Below, in pieces: positions 1 through 9,100 of a DNA stretch of 12,088 nt. The stretch is from NCBI GenBank assembly GCA_938038035.1, contig CALHQV010000121.1, positions 1-12,088 on the forward strand, read 5' to 3'. The notes beneath the pieces were generated by a model, which made no database searches, was not told where the DNA came from, and worked only from the letters and a program-made list of their open reading frames with translations. How positions within the stretch are numbered: position 1 is the first letter of the stretch; each line of letters opens with the position of its first letter. The translations under genes were made by a program, and so were the position numbers. The stretch is from an uncultured Gemella sp. Lineage in GTDB: Bacteria; Bacillota; Bacilli; Staphylococcales; Gemellaceae.

Positions 1-2
1 TA

Positions 3-68
3 TCGTACTTTGGTTTCTTAGGGCTATATATAAAAATTCAACAACGTAACCATATAAATGAAATTTAG
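3..68 (+). CDS. Possible C-terminal end of an upstream (membrane?) protein, partial
   Basis: The frame beginning at base 3 is open from the window edge to TAG at 66-68. It reads SYFGFLGLYIKIQQRNHINEI, a short hydrophobic/aromatic stretch followed by a polar, basic tail, as at the end of a membrane transporter. It overlaps the ATG at 58 by 11 bases, typical of translationally coupled operon genes. In licBA-type operons a choline transporter (LicB, DMT superfamily) precedes the kinase, which would fit, but 21 residues cannot establish the family. A competing frame from base 2 ends at 47-49 and is also possible. Confidence 0.3.
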   Translation, partial: SYFGFLGLYIKIQQRNHINEI

Positions 69-874
69 ATAAATTAGAAAAAATCTTAAAAGAAAAGGTA
101 ATCTCATTAGAAGAAACTAGTTATGGAATCACAAATAAAAATTACATTATTACAACGGATAATAATAAATATTTCTACAGAACTTCTAAAGATTCCACAA
201 ATATTGTAAATAAAAATAATGAAAGAGAAGCTATTACTCTTCTAGCTAATGAAGATTACTTTCTTAAACCAATATTCTTCAATAATGATAATCTAATCAC
301 AGAATTTCAACCTAATCCGAAAACATTTATTTCACAAAGAAAATTATCAAGTATCATAAGAATTGCAAAACTTCTTAATAATTTCCATTCGAAAAAATTT
401 CAAGCTGAGCATATATTTGATCCTATTAAACAATTTTATAATTATTATAACCAAATAGATGAAAAAAAGAATATTTTAGATCAATACTTGTACATTATAG
501 ATGAATTTAGAAAGTTCTATGAACCTGACAGATTATGCCACAATGACTTAGTTGAAGGTAATTTCTTATTTTCAAAAGATAAATTATATTTAATAGATTT
601 TGAATACGCAGGATATAATGATTATTACTTCGATATAGCGAGTTTCATATCAGAAAATGATTTAAACTACGAGGAAACAATTACCTTCTTAAAAGCGTAT
701 TTTAGTAACGAAGAATGCAATTATAAGAAACTAGATGTATTTTTACAGTTTTGTGATTTATTATGGTATACATGGGCTATTCTATTATATGAAAAAAGAA
801 ATGAAGAAGTTTACAATGAAATTGCTCAAGCAAAGCTCTATAGATTAAATAATCCTAGAAAGATTGTATATTAA
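58..874 (+). pseudogene. LicA-like choline kinase family phosphotransferase, frameshifted just after the start codon
   Basis: The C-terminal two thirds carry the signature of the choline/aminoglycoside kinase fold. There is a catalytic loop CHNDLVEGN (bases 536-562; His, Asp and Asn of HxDxxxxN) and then LYLIDFEYA (584-610), whose Asp is the metal-binding residue. The pattern strongly resembles pneumococcal LicA, which phosphorylates choline for phosphorylcholine decoration of teichoic acids; choline as substrate is inferred from family resemblance. The body frame is open from base 62 to TAA 872-874, but has no ATG, GTG or TTG before TTG 488, which lies deep inside the kinase domain. The only well-placed ATG, at 58, is in another frame and meets TAA at 70-72. 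Removing one base in the A or T run at 61-66 gives a continuous protein of about 271 residues beginning MNLDKLEKIL or MKLDKLEKIL, close to the family length. The remaining frame is intact, so the lesion is recent, a phase-variation state or a sequencing error. No clear Shine-Dalgarno precedes ATG 58, which fits coupling to the overlapping upstream frame. Confidence 0.75.
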
Positions 875-882
875 AGAGTAAC

Positions 883-929
883 ACACCTTAAAGAGCCCAT
901 TATGACTCTCTAAGGTGTATTTTATTATA
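883..929 (+). terminator. Intrinsic terminator after the kinase gene
   Basis: The arms are ACACCTTAAAGAG (883-895) and CTCTCTAAGGTGT (906-918). They form a 13-bp stem with one A-C mismatch and a 10-nt loop, followed by the T-rich stretch ATTTTATTATA. It starts 8 bases after the kinase stop codon and ends plus-strand transcription ahead of the convergent rplT gene. Confidence 0.8.
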
Positions 930-964
930 AAAAAAAGAATACTTGCAAAATTATGCAAGTATTC
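921..964 (-). terminator. Intrinsic terminator of the infC-rpmI-rplT operon
   Basis: On the minus strand GAATACTTGCA (964-954) and TGCAAGTATTC (947-937) form a perfect 11-bp stem with a 6-nt loop. It is followed by a run of eight T and further T-rich sequence (936-921). It lies 16 bases beyond the rplT stop codon and is a textbook rho-independent terminator. Confidence 0.92.
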
Positions 965-980
965 CATAAATTATCTTTAA

Positions 981-1340
981 TTATTTAGCTAAAGCTGCTT
1001 TAGCTTGTTCACAAATGCTTGTGAATGCTGCTGCGTCGTGGATAGCGATTTCTGATAACATTTTTCTGTTAATATCGATTCCAGCAACTTTAAGTCCGTT
1101 CATTAGACGGCTGTAAGATAAACCATTTAATCTTGCAGCTGCATTAATACGAACGATCCATAATCTTCTGAAGTTACGTTTTGTTTGACGACGGTCTCTG
1201 AAAGCATACATTCCTGATTTCATTACTTGTTGCTTAGCAACTTTGAATAATGTATGTTTTGAACCAAAATATCCTTTAGCTAGTTTTAAAACTTTTTTAC
1301 GGCGACGACGAGTCACAGTTCCACCTTTAACACGTGGCAT
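981..1340 (-). CDS. rplT: 50S ribosomal protein L20
   Basis: The product is 119 residues, the usual bacterial L20 length. It begins [25 protein letters not shown] with the long basic N-terminal extension (roughly residues 1-60) that binds 23S rRNA during early large-subunit assembly. A globular C-terminal domain follows, including [19 protein letters not shown]. In low-GC Gram-positives this domain also binds the leader of its own operon, and a matching leader lies upstream of infC here. The ATG start is preceded by TAAGGAGG at the usual spacing. It is the last gene of infC-rpmI-rplT, 63 nt after rpmI, and is followed by a strong terminator. Identification is secure from sequence and gene order. 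Confidence 0.98.
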   Translation of the reverse strand: MPRVKGGTVTRRRRKKVLKLAKGYFGSKHTLFKVAKQQVMKSGMYAFRDRRQTKRNFRRLWIVRINAAARLNGLSYSRLMNGLKVAGIDINRKMLSEIAIHDAAAFTSICEQAKAALAK

Positions 1341-1403
1341 ATCTAATTCCTCCTTATGTATAACTTAAATAAGTATTTACGCTATAATTAATCTTCTTTA
1401 ATA

Positions 1404-1598
1404 TTATTTAACTAATAAAGTTCTAATACGTTTGTAATCACCACGAGATACTAATGAAGCTTTACGTAAGTGACGTTTTTGTTTAGTAGTTTTTCTTGAA
1501 AACCAGTGAGAAGTATAAGCACGGCTACGTTTTAATTTACCGCTAGCTGTTTTTTTCACACGTTTTGCTAAACCACGGTGAGATTTCATTTTTGGCAT
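1404..1598 (-). CDS. rpmI: 50S ribosomal protein L35
   Basis: The product is 64 residues, very basic, beginning [23 protein letters not shown], the standard L35 N-terminus. The open frame could start two codons earlier at TTG 1604, but that would sit only 3 nt from the Shine-Dalgarno GGAGG (1612-1608). ATG 1598 has a 9-nt spacing and restores the conserved MPKMK start, so it is chosen. L35 is a small large-subunit protein near the 23S rRNA core. It is the middle gene of the operon, 26 nt after the infC stop codon and 63 nt before rplT. In Bacillus-type operons its expression follows the L20-controlled leader. Confidence 0.97.
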   Translation of the reverse strand: MPKMKSHRGLAKRVKKTASGKLKRSRAYTSHWFSRKTTKQKRHLRKASLVSRGDYKRIRTLLVK

Positions 1599-1624
1599 TA
1601 TCAAATTCCTCCTATATTAAACCT

Positions 1625-2143
1625 TTATTTCTCTTTTTTTGGTGCTAGAACTAAGAACATACTGCGACCTTCCATTTTAGGTTTTTGTTCGACAGTAGCT
1701 ATATCGCTAGCTTCGTTAGAAAAGTTTTCTAAAACTTTCTGTCCAATTTCTTTGTGGGTGATTGCTCTCCCTTTAAAACGAATAGAAACTTTAACTTTGT
1801 CTTCTTTTGCTAAGAATTTACGTGCATTTTTCAACTTAGTTTCAAAATCGTGTTTTTCAATTGTTGGAGATAATCTTATCTCTTTTGTTGTTACGATTTT
1901 TTGTTTCTTACGTGCTTCTTTTTCTTTCTTCTGTTGTTCAAATTTGAACTTACCGTAGTTCATAATTTTAGCAACTGGTGTTTTAGCATTTGGAGCTACT
2001 AGAACAACATCTAAGTTCATACGCTCTGCAATTTGCATCGCTTCTGCCTTAGTTTTAACTCCTAATTGTTCTCCATTTTGACTAATTAAAAGAAACTCTT
2101 TCGCTTTAATACCTTCATTTACTTGTGCAGTATCTTTACTAAT
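1625..2143 (-). CDS. infC: Translation initiation factor IF-3, AUU start
   Basis: The 172-residue product has the two IF3 domains. The N-terminal domain runs to about residue 75 ([21 protein letters not shown] and [19 protein letters not shown]). A lysine-rich linker follows ([15 protein letters not shown]), then the C-terminal 30S-binding domain ([28 protein letters not shown] and the ending [13 protein letters not shown]). IF3 binds the 30S subunit, prevents premature joining of the 50S and checks start-codon fidelity. The open frame reaches GTG 2152, but that codon overlaps the Shine-Dalgarno GGAGG (2156-2152) and cannot be the start. ATT at 2143-2141 lies 8 nt after GGAGG and gives MSKD, matching the Geobacillus-type N-terminus. 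AUU starts are the known hallmark of infC and let IF3 repress its own translation. First gene of infC-rpmI-rplT, preceded by an L20-type leader. Confidence 0.95.
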   Translation of the reverse strand: MSKDTAQVNEGIKAKEFLLISQNGEQLGVKTKAEAMQIAERMNLDVVLVAPNAKTPVAKIMNYGKFKFEQQKKEKEARKKQKIVTTKEIRLSPTIEKHDFETKLKNARKFLAKEDKVKVSIRFKGRAITHKEIGQKVLENFSNEASDIATVEQKPKMEGRSMFLVLAPKKEK

Positions 2144-2156
2144 GATCAGCACCTCC
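2141..2156 (-). promoter_or_regulatory. infC Shine-Dalgarno and AUU start codon
   Basis: GGAGG at 2156-2152 is followed after 8 nt by ATT (2143-2141). ATC at 2146-2144 is the only other near-cognate codon in range, and its 5-nt spacing is less favourable. GTG at 2152 overlaps the ribosome-binding site itself. IF3 discriminates against AUU, so this arrangement implies negative autoregulation at translation. Confidence 0.85.
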
Positions 2157-2302
2157 TATTTATAAATTTCATTAAATACTAAAAGCATTAAAAAAAACTG
2201 AGTGCAAAACACCCAGCATAAAATTCTACATTTCATCTACATAAACCTGAACAATCAATATTGGCAGGTGAGAAACGGGTGCTTCTACTTTTGTATTCAA
2301 CA
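2157..2302 (-). ncRNA. L20-type leader RNA of the infC operon
   Basis: About 145 nt of transcribed, non-coding leader separate the predicted start site (near 2302) from infC. It contains GCACCCGTTTCTCACCTGCC near the 5' end, a later TTCAGGTTT that can pair with CACCTG, and a terminator hairpin near the 3' end. This is the layout of the L20 leader family of low-GC Gram-positives, in which excess L20 favours premature termination. CACCC (2282-2278) can pair with GGGTG (2214-2210), the proximal arm of the terminator, which gives a plausible antiterminator. Family assignment comes from position and remembered consensus; a covariance-model hit would settle it. Confidence 0.8.
2190..2216 (-). terminator. 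Attenuator in the infC leader
   Basis: On the minus strand CTGGGTG (2216-2210) pairs with CACTCAG (2204-2198), including one G-U pair, across a 5-nt loop. Eight T follow (2197-2190). It ends 46 nt before the infC start codon and so must be regulated or leaky, as expected of the conditional terminator in an L20 leader. Confidence 0.85.
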
Positions 2303-2308
2303 TTATCT

Positions 2309-2337
2309 ATTTTACATACTTTTTATAGATTTGTCAA
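2309..2337 (-). promoter_or_regulatory. SigA-type promoter of infC-rpmI-rplT
   Basis: The -35 box is TTGACA (2337-2332, perfect), the spacer is 17 bp and the -10 box is TAAAAT (2314-2309, one mismatch to TATAAT). Transcription should start near 2302, leaving the L20-type leader. The -35 box touches the distal arm of the hairpin behind rpoC. Confidence 0.88.
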
Positions 2338-2368
2338 TAGGAATATAATATTTTTTTATATTCCTATT
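2336..2368 (-). terminator. 13-bp hairpin after rpoC, overlapping the infC -35 box
   Basis: AATAGGAATATAA and TTATATTCCTATT form a perfect 13-bp inverted repeat with a 7-nt loop, 19 bases after the rpoC stop codon. Position suggests the rpoBC terminator. The minus-strand sequence after the stem is GACAAATC, with no U tract, so intrinsic termination should be weak. Read-through into the infC leader, factor-assisted termination or an operator role are alternatives. Confidence 0.5.
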
Positions 2369-2387
2369 AACTTTTCTATGTTCTAAA

Positions 2388-5300
2388 TTAAATAGATCCT
2401 AATTCTTCGTGTAATTCTTCTTCAATTGGTCTACTTAATTCGTTATCCATTTCTAATTCAAGCTCATTTTCAACTTTGATATCTACGTCATTATATCTTG
2501 GCATTCCTGTTCCTGCTGGAATTAGCTTACCAATAATAACGTTCTCTTTAAGTCCCATAAGTCTATCAACTTTTCCTTTAACAGCTGCGTCTGTAAGAAC
2601 ACGAGTTGTTTCTTGGAATGAAGCTGCAGATAAGAAACTTTCAGTCTCTAATGATGCTTTAGTGATACCTAGAATTACAGGCTTAGCTGTAGCCATGTTT
2701 CCACGTACAGCAAGGATTTTTTTGTTTTCATCTGTGAATTTGTGGATATCAACTAATGAACCTGGAAGTAAGTCAGTGTCTCCAGCATTGATTACACGTA
2801 CTTTTCTTAACATTTGACGTACCATAACCTCAACGTGTTTATCACTGATTTCTACCCCTTGCATACGGTAAACTTTTTGTACCTCAGTTAATAAGTAACT
2901 TTGTACAGCTTCTAATCCAGCAATTGATAGTAATTCTTTTGGTTCAATAGAACCTTCTGTTAAAGCTTGACCACGTTTAACTTTGTCGTCTTCTTTAACT
3001 AACATACGGCTTGCACCATAGTCTTGATATTCTCTTTCTTCACCGATTTCACTTAATACATAAATTCTACGTACGTGATTATTATCGATTTCAACTTTTG
3101 TAACTGTTCCATCTACTTCTGAGATTAATGCCTTACCTTTTGGATTACGTGCTTCAAATAACTCTTGAATACGAGGTAAACCTTGAGTGATATCGGCACC
3201 GGCAACCCCACCTGTGTGGAACGTACGCATTGTAAGCTGTGTACCAGGTTCTCCGATTGATTGAGCGGCAATTGTACCAACTGCTTCCCCAACTTCTACT
3301 TTTTCACCTGTAGCTAAGTTTTTACCATAACATTTCTCACAAACTCCGTGACGAGAGTTACATGTAAATGCTGATCTGATTACAACACTTTCGATTCCAG
3401 CTGCTTCAATTTCTTTAGCTGTATCTAGAGTGATTAATTGACCATCTTCAACGATAACTTTTCCTGTCTCTGGGTGAATAACAGTTTCTTTACTGTATCT
3501 ACCTTCAAGACGTTCTTGTAAGCTTTCAATTTCATCTGTTCCGTTTTTCAGTGCAGCAACTCTTAATCCACGAGATGTACCACAGTCGTTTTCACGAACG
3601 ATAACATCTTGTGCAACGTCTACAAGACGACGAGTTAAGTAACCTGAGTCGGCTGTCTTAAGCGCAGTATCGGCAAGACCTTTACGCGCACCGTGAGAAG
3701 AGATGAAGAACTCTAATACTGTTAATCCTTCTTTAAATGATGAACGTACAGGCATTTCCATGATACGTCCTGATGGAGATGCCATCAGACCACGCATTCC
3801 GGCTAACTGTGTAAAGTTTGACGCGTTACCACGGGCTCCAGAGTCACTCATCATGTAAATTGGGTTTGTAGCTGGAAGAGAGTCCATAAGTTGATCTTGG
3901 ATAATATCTTTTGCTTTTGCCCATTGAGCAATAACGTTTTGATATCTTTCTTCTTCAGTTAATAGACCACGTCTGTATAATGTTGTGATTTTATCAACAT
4001 TAGATTGTGAGTCTGCTAAGATTTCATATTTATTAGGTAGGACGAATACGTCACTTACCCCTACTGTAATACCAGCTCTTGAAGAGTACTTAAATCCTAA
4101 ATCTTTCATTCTGTCTAACATCATAGATGTTTCAGTAATATGGAATCTGTTAAAGATTTCAGAAATGATTTTTGATAGGAAACCTTTTTTGAATGGTGTT
4201 ACAGCTTCTTGTTCAGCTATGTATGCTTTTAATCCGCCTTCTGATAAGTCAGATGGCGCTACGAAATATTTATCAGGAGTTGCTGATTCTAAATTATCTT
4301 TTGTTGGTTCGTTTAGATATGGGAATCCTTCTGGTAATATATCGTTAAAGATTACTTTACCAATTGTAGTAACAAGTAATTTTTTGTTTTGTTCTTCTGT
4401 GAACGTTGGGTTTTCAAATGATTTAGCTGCGATACCAACACGTGAGTGAAGGTGAATATATCCATTTTGGTATGCTATTCTTGCTTCATCGGCGTCTTTA
4501 AAAATCATACCTTCCCCTACTGCTCCAGGTCTTTCTAGTGTTAGGTAGTAGTTACCTAATACCATATCCTGAGATGGTGTAACTACTGGTTTACCATCTT
4601 TAGGGTTAAGGATGTTTTGAGCAGCTAGCATTAGCATACGTGCTTCTGCTTGCGCTTCTTTTGATAAAGGTACGTGAACGGCCATTTGGTCACCATCGAA
4701 GTCGGCGTTAAACGCTGTTGTTACAAGAGGGTGAAGACGAATTGCACGTCCTTCTACTAAGATTGGTTCGAATGCTTGGATACCTAATCTGTGAAGAGTT
4801 GGGGCACGGTTAAGTAATACTGGGTGCTCACGAATAATATCTTCTAAGATATCCCACACATGATCTTCCATTCTTTCGATTTGGTTTTTAGCATTTTTAA
4901 TATTATTAGCTAACTCACGTTTAACTAATTCACGCATTACGAATGGTTTGAATAATTCAAGTGCCATTTCTTTAGGTAATCCACATTGGTACATTTTTAG
5001 GTTTGGACCAACTACGATTACTGAACGTCCAGAGTAGTCAACACGTTTACCTAATAAGTTTTGACGGAAACGACCGTGTTTACCTTTTAACATATTAGAT
5101 AATGATTTTAATGTTCTGTTACCAGGACCTGTTACAGGACGACCACGACGTCCGTTATCTATTAATGCATCAACTGCTTCTTGTAACATACGTTTTTCGT
5201 TTTGTACAATTAGCCCTGGTGCTTTAAGTTCAATAAGTTTTTTAAGACGGTTATTACGGTTAATTACACGTCTGTATAAATCGTTTAAGTCACTTGTTGC

Positions 5301-6068
5301 AAAACGTCCACCATCTAATTGAACCATAGGTCTTAATTCAGGCGGAATAACTGGTAGTACAGTCATAATCATCCATTCTGGTTTATTTCCTGAATGTTTA
5401 AACGCTTCGAATACTTCAACACGTTTGATGATTTTTACAACTTTTTGACCAGATTTATAGTTGCTTTCACTTAATTCTTTAAGTTCATTTTTAAGGTCTT
5501 TAAGTTCTTTTTCAATATCTAACTCAGCTAATAGATCGCGAATTGCTTCAGCTCCCATTTTAGCTACGAAAGAGTTTGCTCCAAATGTGCTACGCGCTTC
5601 ACGTACTTCACGCTCAGAAACAATTTGTTTCTTCATGAAGTCAGTTTCACCTGGATCAATAACAATGTAAGAAGCAAAGTAAATTACTTCTTCCAATTGT
5701 CTTGGACTAAGGTCAAGTAGAAGACCCATTCTACTTGGAATACCTTTGAAATACCAAATGTGGCTGACTGGGGCAGCTAATTCTAAGTGCCCCATTCTTT
5801 CACGACGAACTTTAGCTAAAGTTACGTCAACTCCACATTTATCACATTTAATGTTTTTATATCTAACTCTTTTGTACTTTCCACAAGCACATTCCCAGTC
5901 TTTTGTTGGACCAAAAATTCTTTCACAGAATAATCCATCATTTTCTGGTTTTAAAGTTCTATAGTTAATTGTTTCAGGTTTTTTAACCTCTCCATAAGAC
6001 CAACTTCTGATTTTTTCAGGAGAAGCTAAACTAATTTTCATATATGCAAAATTATTTACGTCTATCAA
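2388..6068 (-). CDS. rpoC: DNA-directed RNA polymerase subunit beta'
   Basis: The 1226-residue product is full length for Bacilli (about 1200) and closest, as far as I recall, to Staphylococcus-type RpoC. The first zinc site is Cys60, 62, 75 and 78 (WECACGKYK and KCDKCG). The active-site motif NADFDGD at 454-460 supplies Asp456, 458 and 460, which hold the catalytic magnesium. The second zinc site is Cys829, 903, 910 and 913. The bridge helix lies around 770-820 ([20 protein letters not shown]) and the trigger loop around 926-957 ([19 protein letters not shown]). No catalytic residue is missing. The start is TTG 6068, 8 nt after GGAGG, giving MIDVNNF as in related species; no in-frame ATG occurs until residue 10, inside the conserved N-terminus. 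The gene follows rpoB by 71 nt with no promoter seen between them. A hairpin covers its Shine-Dalgarno and part of the start codon. Confidence 0.99.
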   Translation of the reverse strand: MIDVNNFAYMKISLASPEKIRSWSYGEVKKPETINYRTLKPENDGLFCERIFGPTKDWECACGKYKRVRYKNIKCDKCGVDVTLAKVRRERMGHLELAAPVSHIWYFKGIPSRMGLLLDLSPRQLEEVIYFASYIVIDPGETDFMKKQIVSEREVREARSTFGANSFVAKMGAEAIRDLLAELDIEKELKDLKNELKELSESNYKSGQKVVKIIKRVEVFEAFKHSGNKPEWMIMTVLPVIPPELRPMVQLDGGRFATSDLNDLYRRVINRNNRLKKLIELKAPGLIVQNEKRMLQEAVDALIDNGRRGRPVTGPGNRTLKSLSNMLKGKHGRFRQNLLGKRVDYSGRSVIVVGPNLKMYQCGLPKEMALELFKPFVMRELVKRELANNIKNAKNQIERMEDHVWDILEDIIREHPVLLNRAPTLHRLGIQAFEPILVEGRAIRLHPLVTTAFNADFDGDQMAVHVPLSKEAQAEARMLMLAAQNILNPKDGKPVVTPSQDMVLGNYYLTLERPGAVGEGMIFKDADEARIAYQNGYIHLHSRVGIAAKSFENPTFTEEQNKKLLVTTIGKVIFNDILPEGFPYLNEPTKDNLESATPDKYFVAPSDLSEGGLKAYIAEQEAVTPFKKGFLSKIISEIFNRFHITETSMMLDRMKDLGFKYSSRAGITVGVSDVFVLPNKYEILADSQSNVDKITTLYRRGLLTEEERYQNVIAQWAKAKDIIQDQLMDSLPATNPIYMMSDSGARGNASNFTQLAGMRGLMASPSGRIMEMPVRSSFKEGLTVLEFFISSHGARKGLADTALKTADSGYLTRRLVDVAQDVIVRENDCGTSRGLRVAALKNGTDEIESLQERLEGRYSKETVIHPETGKVIVEDGQLITLDTAKEIEAAGIESVVIRSAFTCNSRHGVCEKCYGKNLATGEKVEVGEAVGTIAAQSIGEPGTQLTMRTFHTGGVAGADITQGLPRIQELFEARNPKGKALISEVDGTVTKVEIDNNHVRRIYVLSEIGEEREYQDYGASRMLVKEDDKVKRGQALTEGSIEPKELLSIAGLEAVQSYLLTEVQKVYRMQGVEISDKHVEVMVRQMLRKVRVINAGDTDLLPGSLVDIHKFTDENKKILAVRGNMATAKPVILGITKASLETESFLSAASFQETTRVLTDAAVKGKVDRLMGLKENVIIGKLIPAGTGMPRYNDVDIKVENELELEMDNELSRPIEEELHEELGSI

Positions 6069-6083
6069 GGAGCATACCTCCTT
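6067..6083 (-). promoter_or_regulatory. Hairpin enclosing the rpoC Shine-Dalgarno and start codon
   Basis: On the minus strand AAGGAG (6083-6078), the loop GTATG and CTCCTT (6072-6067) form a perfect 6-bp stem. The left arm is most of the Shine-Dalgarno AAGGAGG, and the last two bases of the right arm are the TT of the TTG start. If it forms in the mRNA it would hide both. The geometry is seen directly; a regulatory role is inference. Confidence 0.6.
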
Positions 6084-6139
6084 TATTTTTTTGTATAAAT
6101 GCCTTGAATAGTTCTTTGTGATTAATTGTAAAATTTATA

Positions 6140-9100
6140 TTATTCTTCATCAGTATCATCTTCAACATCTTCATACTCATCTGTATCTGACATTAAAAGA
6201 CTAGCTAATGCTTGATATCCTGAAGTTTCTTCACTTGATTCTTCTTCAACTTCTTCTTCTGAATCAGATAGAATTAAGTTAGCTAAACTTTGATATCCAT
6301 TTTCAGTATTTTCTTTTGAAGCTTTTTCAGTTTCAGTAGCTTCTTCTTCGTTGTGGTTGTGGTGGTGTGATTCGTGGAAATCAATTGTATCTCCTAAATC
6401 TATATCACCCATATCAACTTCGTTATCTTCATTATCCATTACTCTGAAGTCCATACCTAGTGCTTGAAGTTCTTTCATAAGTACTCGGAATGATTCAGGA
6501 ACTCCTGGACGTGGAATGTTTTCACCTTTAACGATAGCTTCGTATGTTTTAACACGACCATTAGTATCATCTGATTTGTACGTTAAGATTTCTTGAAGAG
6601 TATATGCAGCACCATAAGCTTCAAGTGCCCATACCTCCATCTCACCAAATCTTTGTCCACCGAATTGAGCTTTACCTCCAAGTGGTTGTTGAGTTACTAA
6701 TGAGTATGGTCCAATTGAACGAGCGTGAAGTTTATCATCAACCATGTGTGCAAGTTTAATCATGTACATTACCCCTACAGATACACGGCTGTCGAATGGT
6801 TCACCTGTACGCCCATCATAAAGAACTGTCTTAGCATCTTTAGCCATTCCAGCTTCCGCAACTGTAGACCAAACATCTTCATCAGTAGCACCATCAAATA
6901 CTGGTGTAGCTACGTGGATTCCTAGTTGTTTAGCAGCCATACCTAAGTGTAGCTCTAATACTTGTCCAATGTTCATACGAGATGGAACCCCAAGTGGGTT
7001 TAACATTACGTCAACTGGTGTACCATCTGGTAGATAAGGCATATCTTCTTCTGGTAAGATATTTGAGATAACCCCTTTGTTACCATGACGACCGGCCATT
7101 TTATCCCCTACACGGATTTTACGTTTTTGGACGATAAATACACGTACAAGTTCATTTACACCGTTAGGTAATTCGGCACCATCTTCACGTTTAAAGATTT
7201 TAACATCGGCAACTACTCCATCCGCACCATGAGGTACACGTAATGAAGTATCACGTACTTCTTTAGATTTAGCTCCAAAGATAGCATATAATAATTTTTC
7301 TTCTGGAGTTTGTTCAGTTAATCCTTTCGGTGTAACTTTACCTACTAAGATATCTCCATCTTTAACTTCAGCCCCAATACGGATAATTCCACGTGCATCT
7401 AGGTTTCTAAGTGCATTTTCACCTACGTTTGGAATTTCACGAGTAATCTCTTCTGGCCCAAGTTTGGTATCACGAGCATCTGTTTCATATTCTTCTACGT
7501 GAATAGAAGTATAAACATCATCTTTTACAAGACGTTCACTCATGATAACAGCATCCTCATAGTTATATCCATCCCAGTTTACGAATGCTACTACAAGGTT
7601 TTTACCTAAAGCTAATTCTCCTTTATCCATAGATGGTCCATCTGCAAGGATATCTTTAGGCTCTACTCTATCACCAACTTTAACGATTGGTTTTTGGTTG
7701 TATGCTGTAGAGTGGTTAGAACGTACGAATTTGTGAATTACGTAAGTATCTAAGTCACCTTTAATTTCTTTACCTTCTAGAGTTTCAATACGACGTACTT
7801 TAATTTTCGCTCCATCTACGTATTCAACGATACCTGGGTATTTAGCGATAACCGCAGCTCCTGAGTCACGTGCTGCAAGGTGCTCCATACCTGTACCAAC
7901 GAATGGTGCTTCAGTAATCATTAATGGTACTGCTTGACGTTGCATGTTCGCTCCCATTAGGGCACGGTTAGAGTCGTCATTCTCTAAGAACGGAATACAT
8001 GCAGTCGCAGCAGAAACTACCTGTTTAGGTGATACGTCCATGAAGTTCATCATTTCACGAGGTTTAACTGTGTTATCTCCCCTGAAACGACATACTACTT
8101 CTTCATCTACGAAGTAACCTTTTTCATCAACATTGGCAGTTGATTGTGCCACTACGTATTTATCTTCTTGATCAGCTGTTAAATATTGTACGTTTTCAGT
8201 TACGTACGGACGACCTTCTCCATCAAATTCAACTTTTCTATATGGAGTCATAATGAATCCAAATTCATTTATACGAGCAAATGATGAAAGTGAGTTTATA
8301 AGACCGATGTTTGGTCCCTCTGGAGTTTCAATCGGACACATACGCCCATAGTGTGAGTAGTGAACGTCACGTACTTCCATTCCAGCACGTTCCCTTGTTA
8401 AACCACCAGGCCCAAGTGCAGATAAACGACGTTTGTGAGTAAGCTCACTTAATGGGTTTACTTGGTCCATGAATTGTGAAAGTTGAGAACTTCCAAAGAA
8501 TTCTTTGATAATTGCTGTAACTGGTCTTACGTTAATTAATTGTTGTGGAGTAATTTCATTTGTATCTTGAATACTCATACGTTCACGCACAACACGTTCC
8601 ATACGAGAAATACCTACACGAATTTGGTTTTGTAATAATTCACCGATACAACGTAGACGACGGTTACCAAGGTGGTCGATATCATCTACACGTCCGATTA
8701 ATTCAAATTCGAATCCATCGTTATTTCTACGAGTTCTGATTAATAATAGGTAGTAGTTAATACTTGCTACGATATCAGCAATTGTTAATGTTAGAACATC
8801 TTTATTAGGTGCTCCATTACCAATTACGTGTAATACTTGATCATCAGTTAATTCATCGATATCATAGTCATTACCTACTTTAACTTGGTTTACAATTTTG
8901 AATAATTGTAATTTCAGGCTATCACTTCCATCAAGACTTTCATTCATATCGAATTCAACTACGTTAGCTGTAGTTCCTAATTCTTCATAAATTCCATCAA
9001 TGATTTCACGTGTTAATTTAGTACCTTTTTCTACTAAAATTTCTCCTGTTTCTGTATCAACGATTGGCTCTACTAGAATTTGGTTTTCTAGACGTTCACC

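Noticed and set aside
488..874. Separate 128-residue protein starting at TTG 488
   Set aside because: The same frame continues upstream for over 140 codons with kinase-like sequence, and a start at 488 would remove the N-terminal lobe of the kinase. It is the 3' part of the frameshifted gene.
1578..1958. A plus-strand open frame of 126 codons
   Set aside because: It is the complement of infC and the rpmI start region, has no Shine-Dalgarno and reads as Ser/Phe/Leu-rich shadow sequence.
2157..2387. Small protein gene between rpoC and infC
   Set aside because: The interval is explained by a hairpin, a promoter and an L20-type leader, and no open frame with a ribosome-binding site was seen.
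6069..6075. ATG at 6075 (minus strand) as rpoC start
   Set aside because: It is out of frame with rpoC, only one base after GGAGG, and gives a seven-codon peptide.
2476..6925. Several plus-strand open frames of 66-154 codons inside rpoC and rpoB
   Set aside because: All lie antisense to conserved beta and beta' coding sequence with no ribosome-binding sites or recognisable domains.
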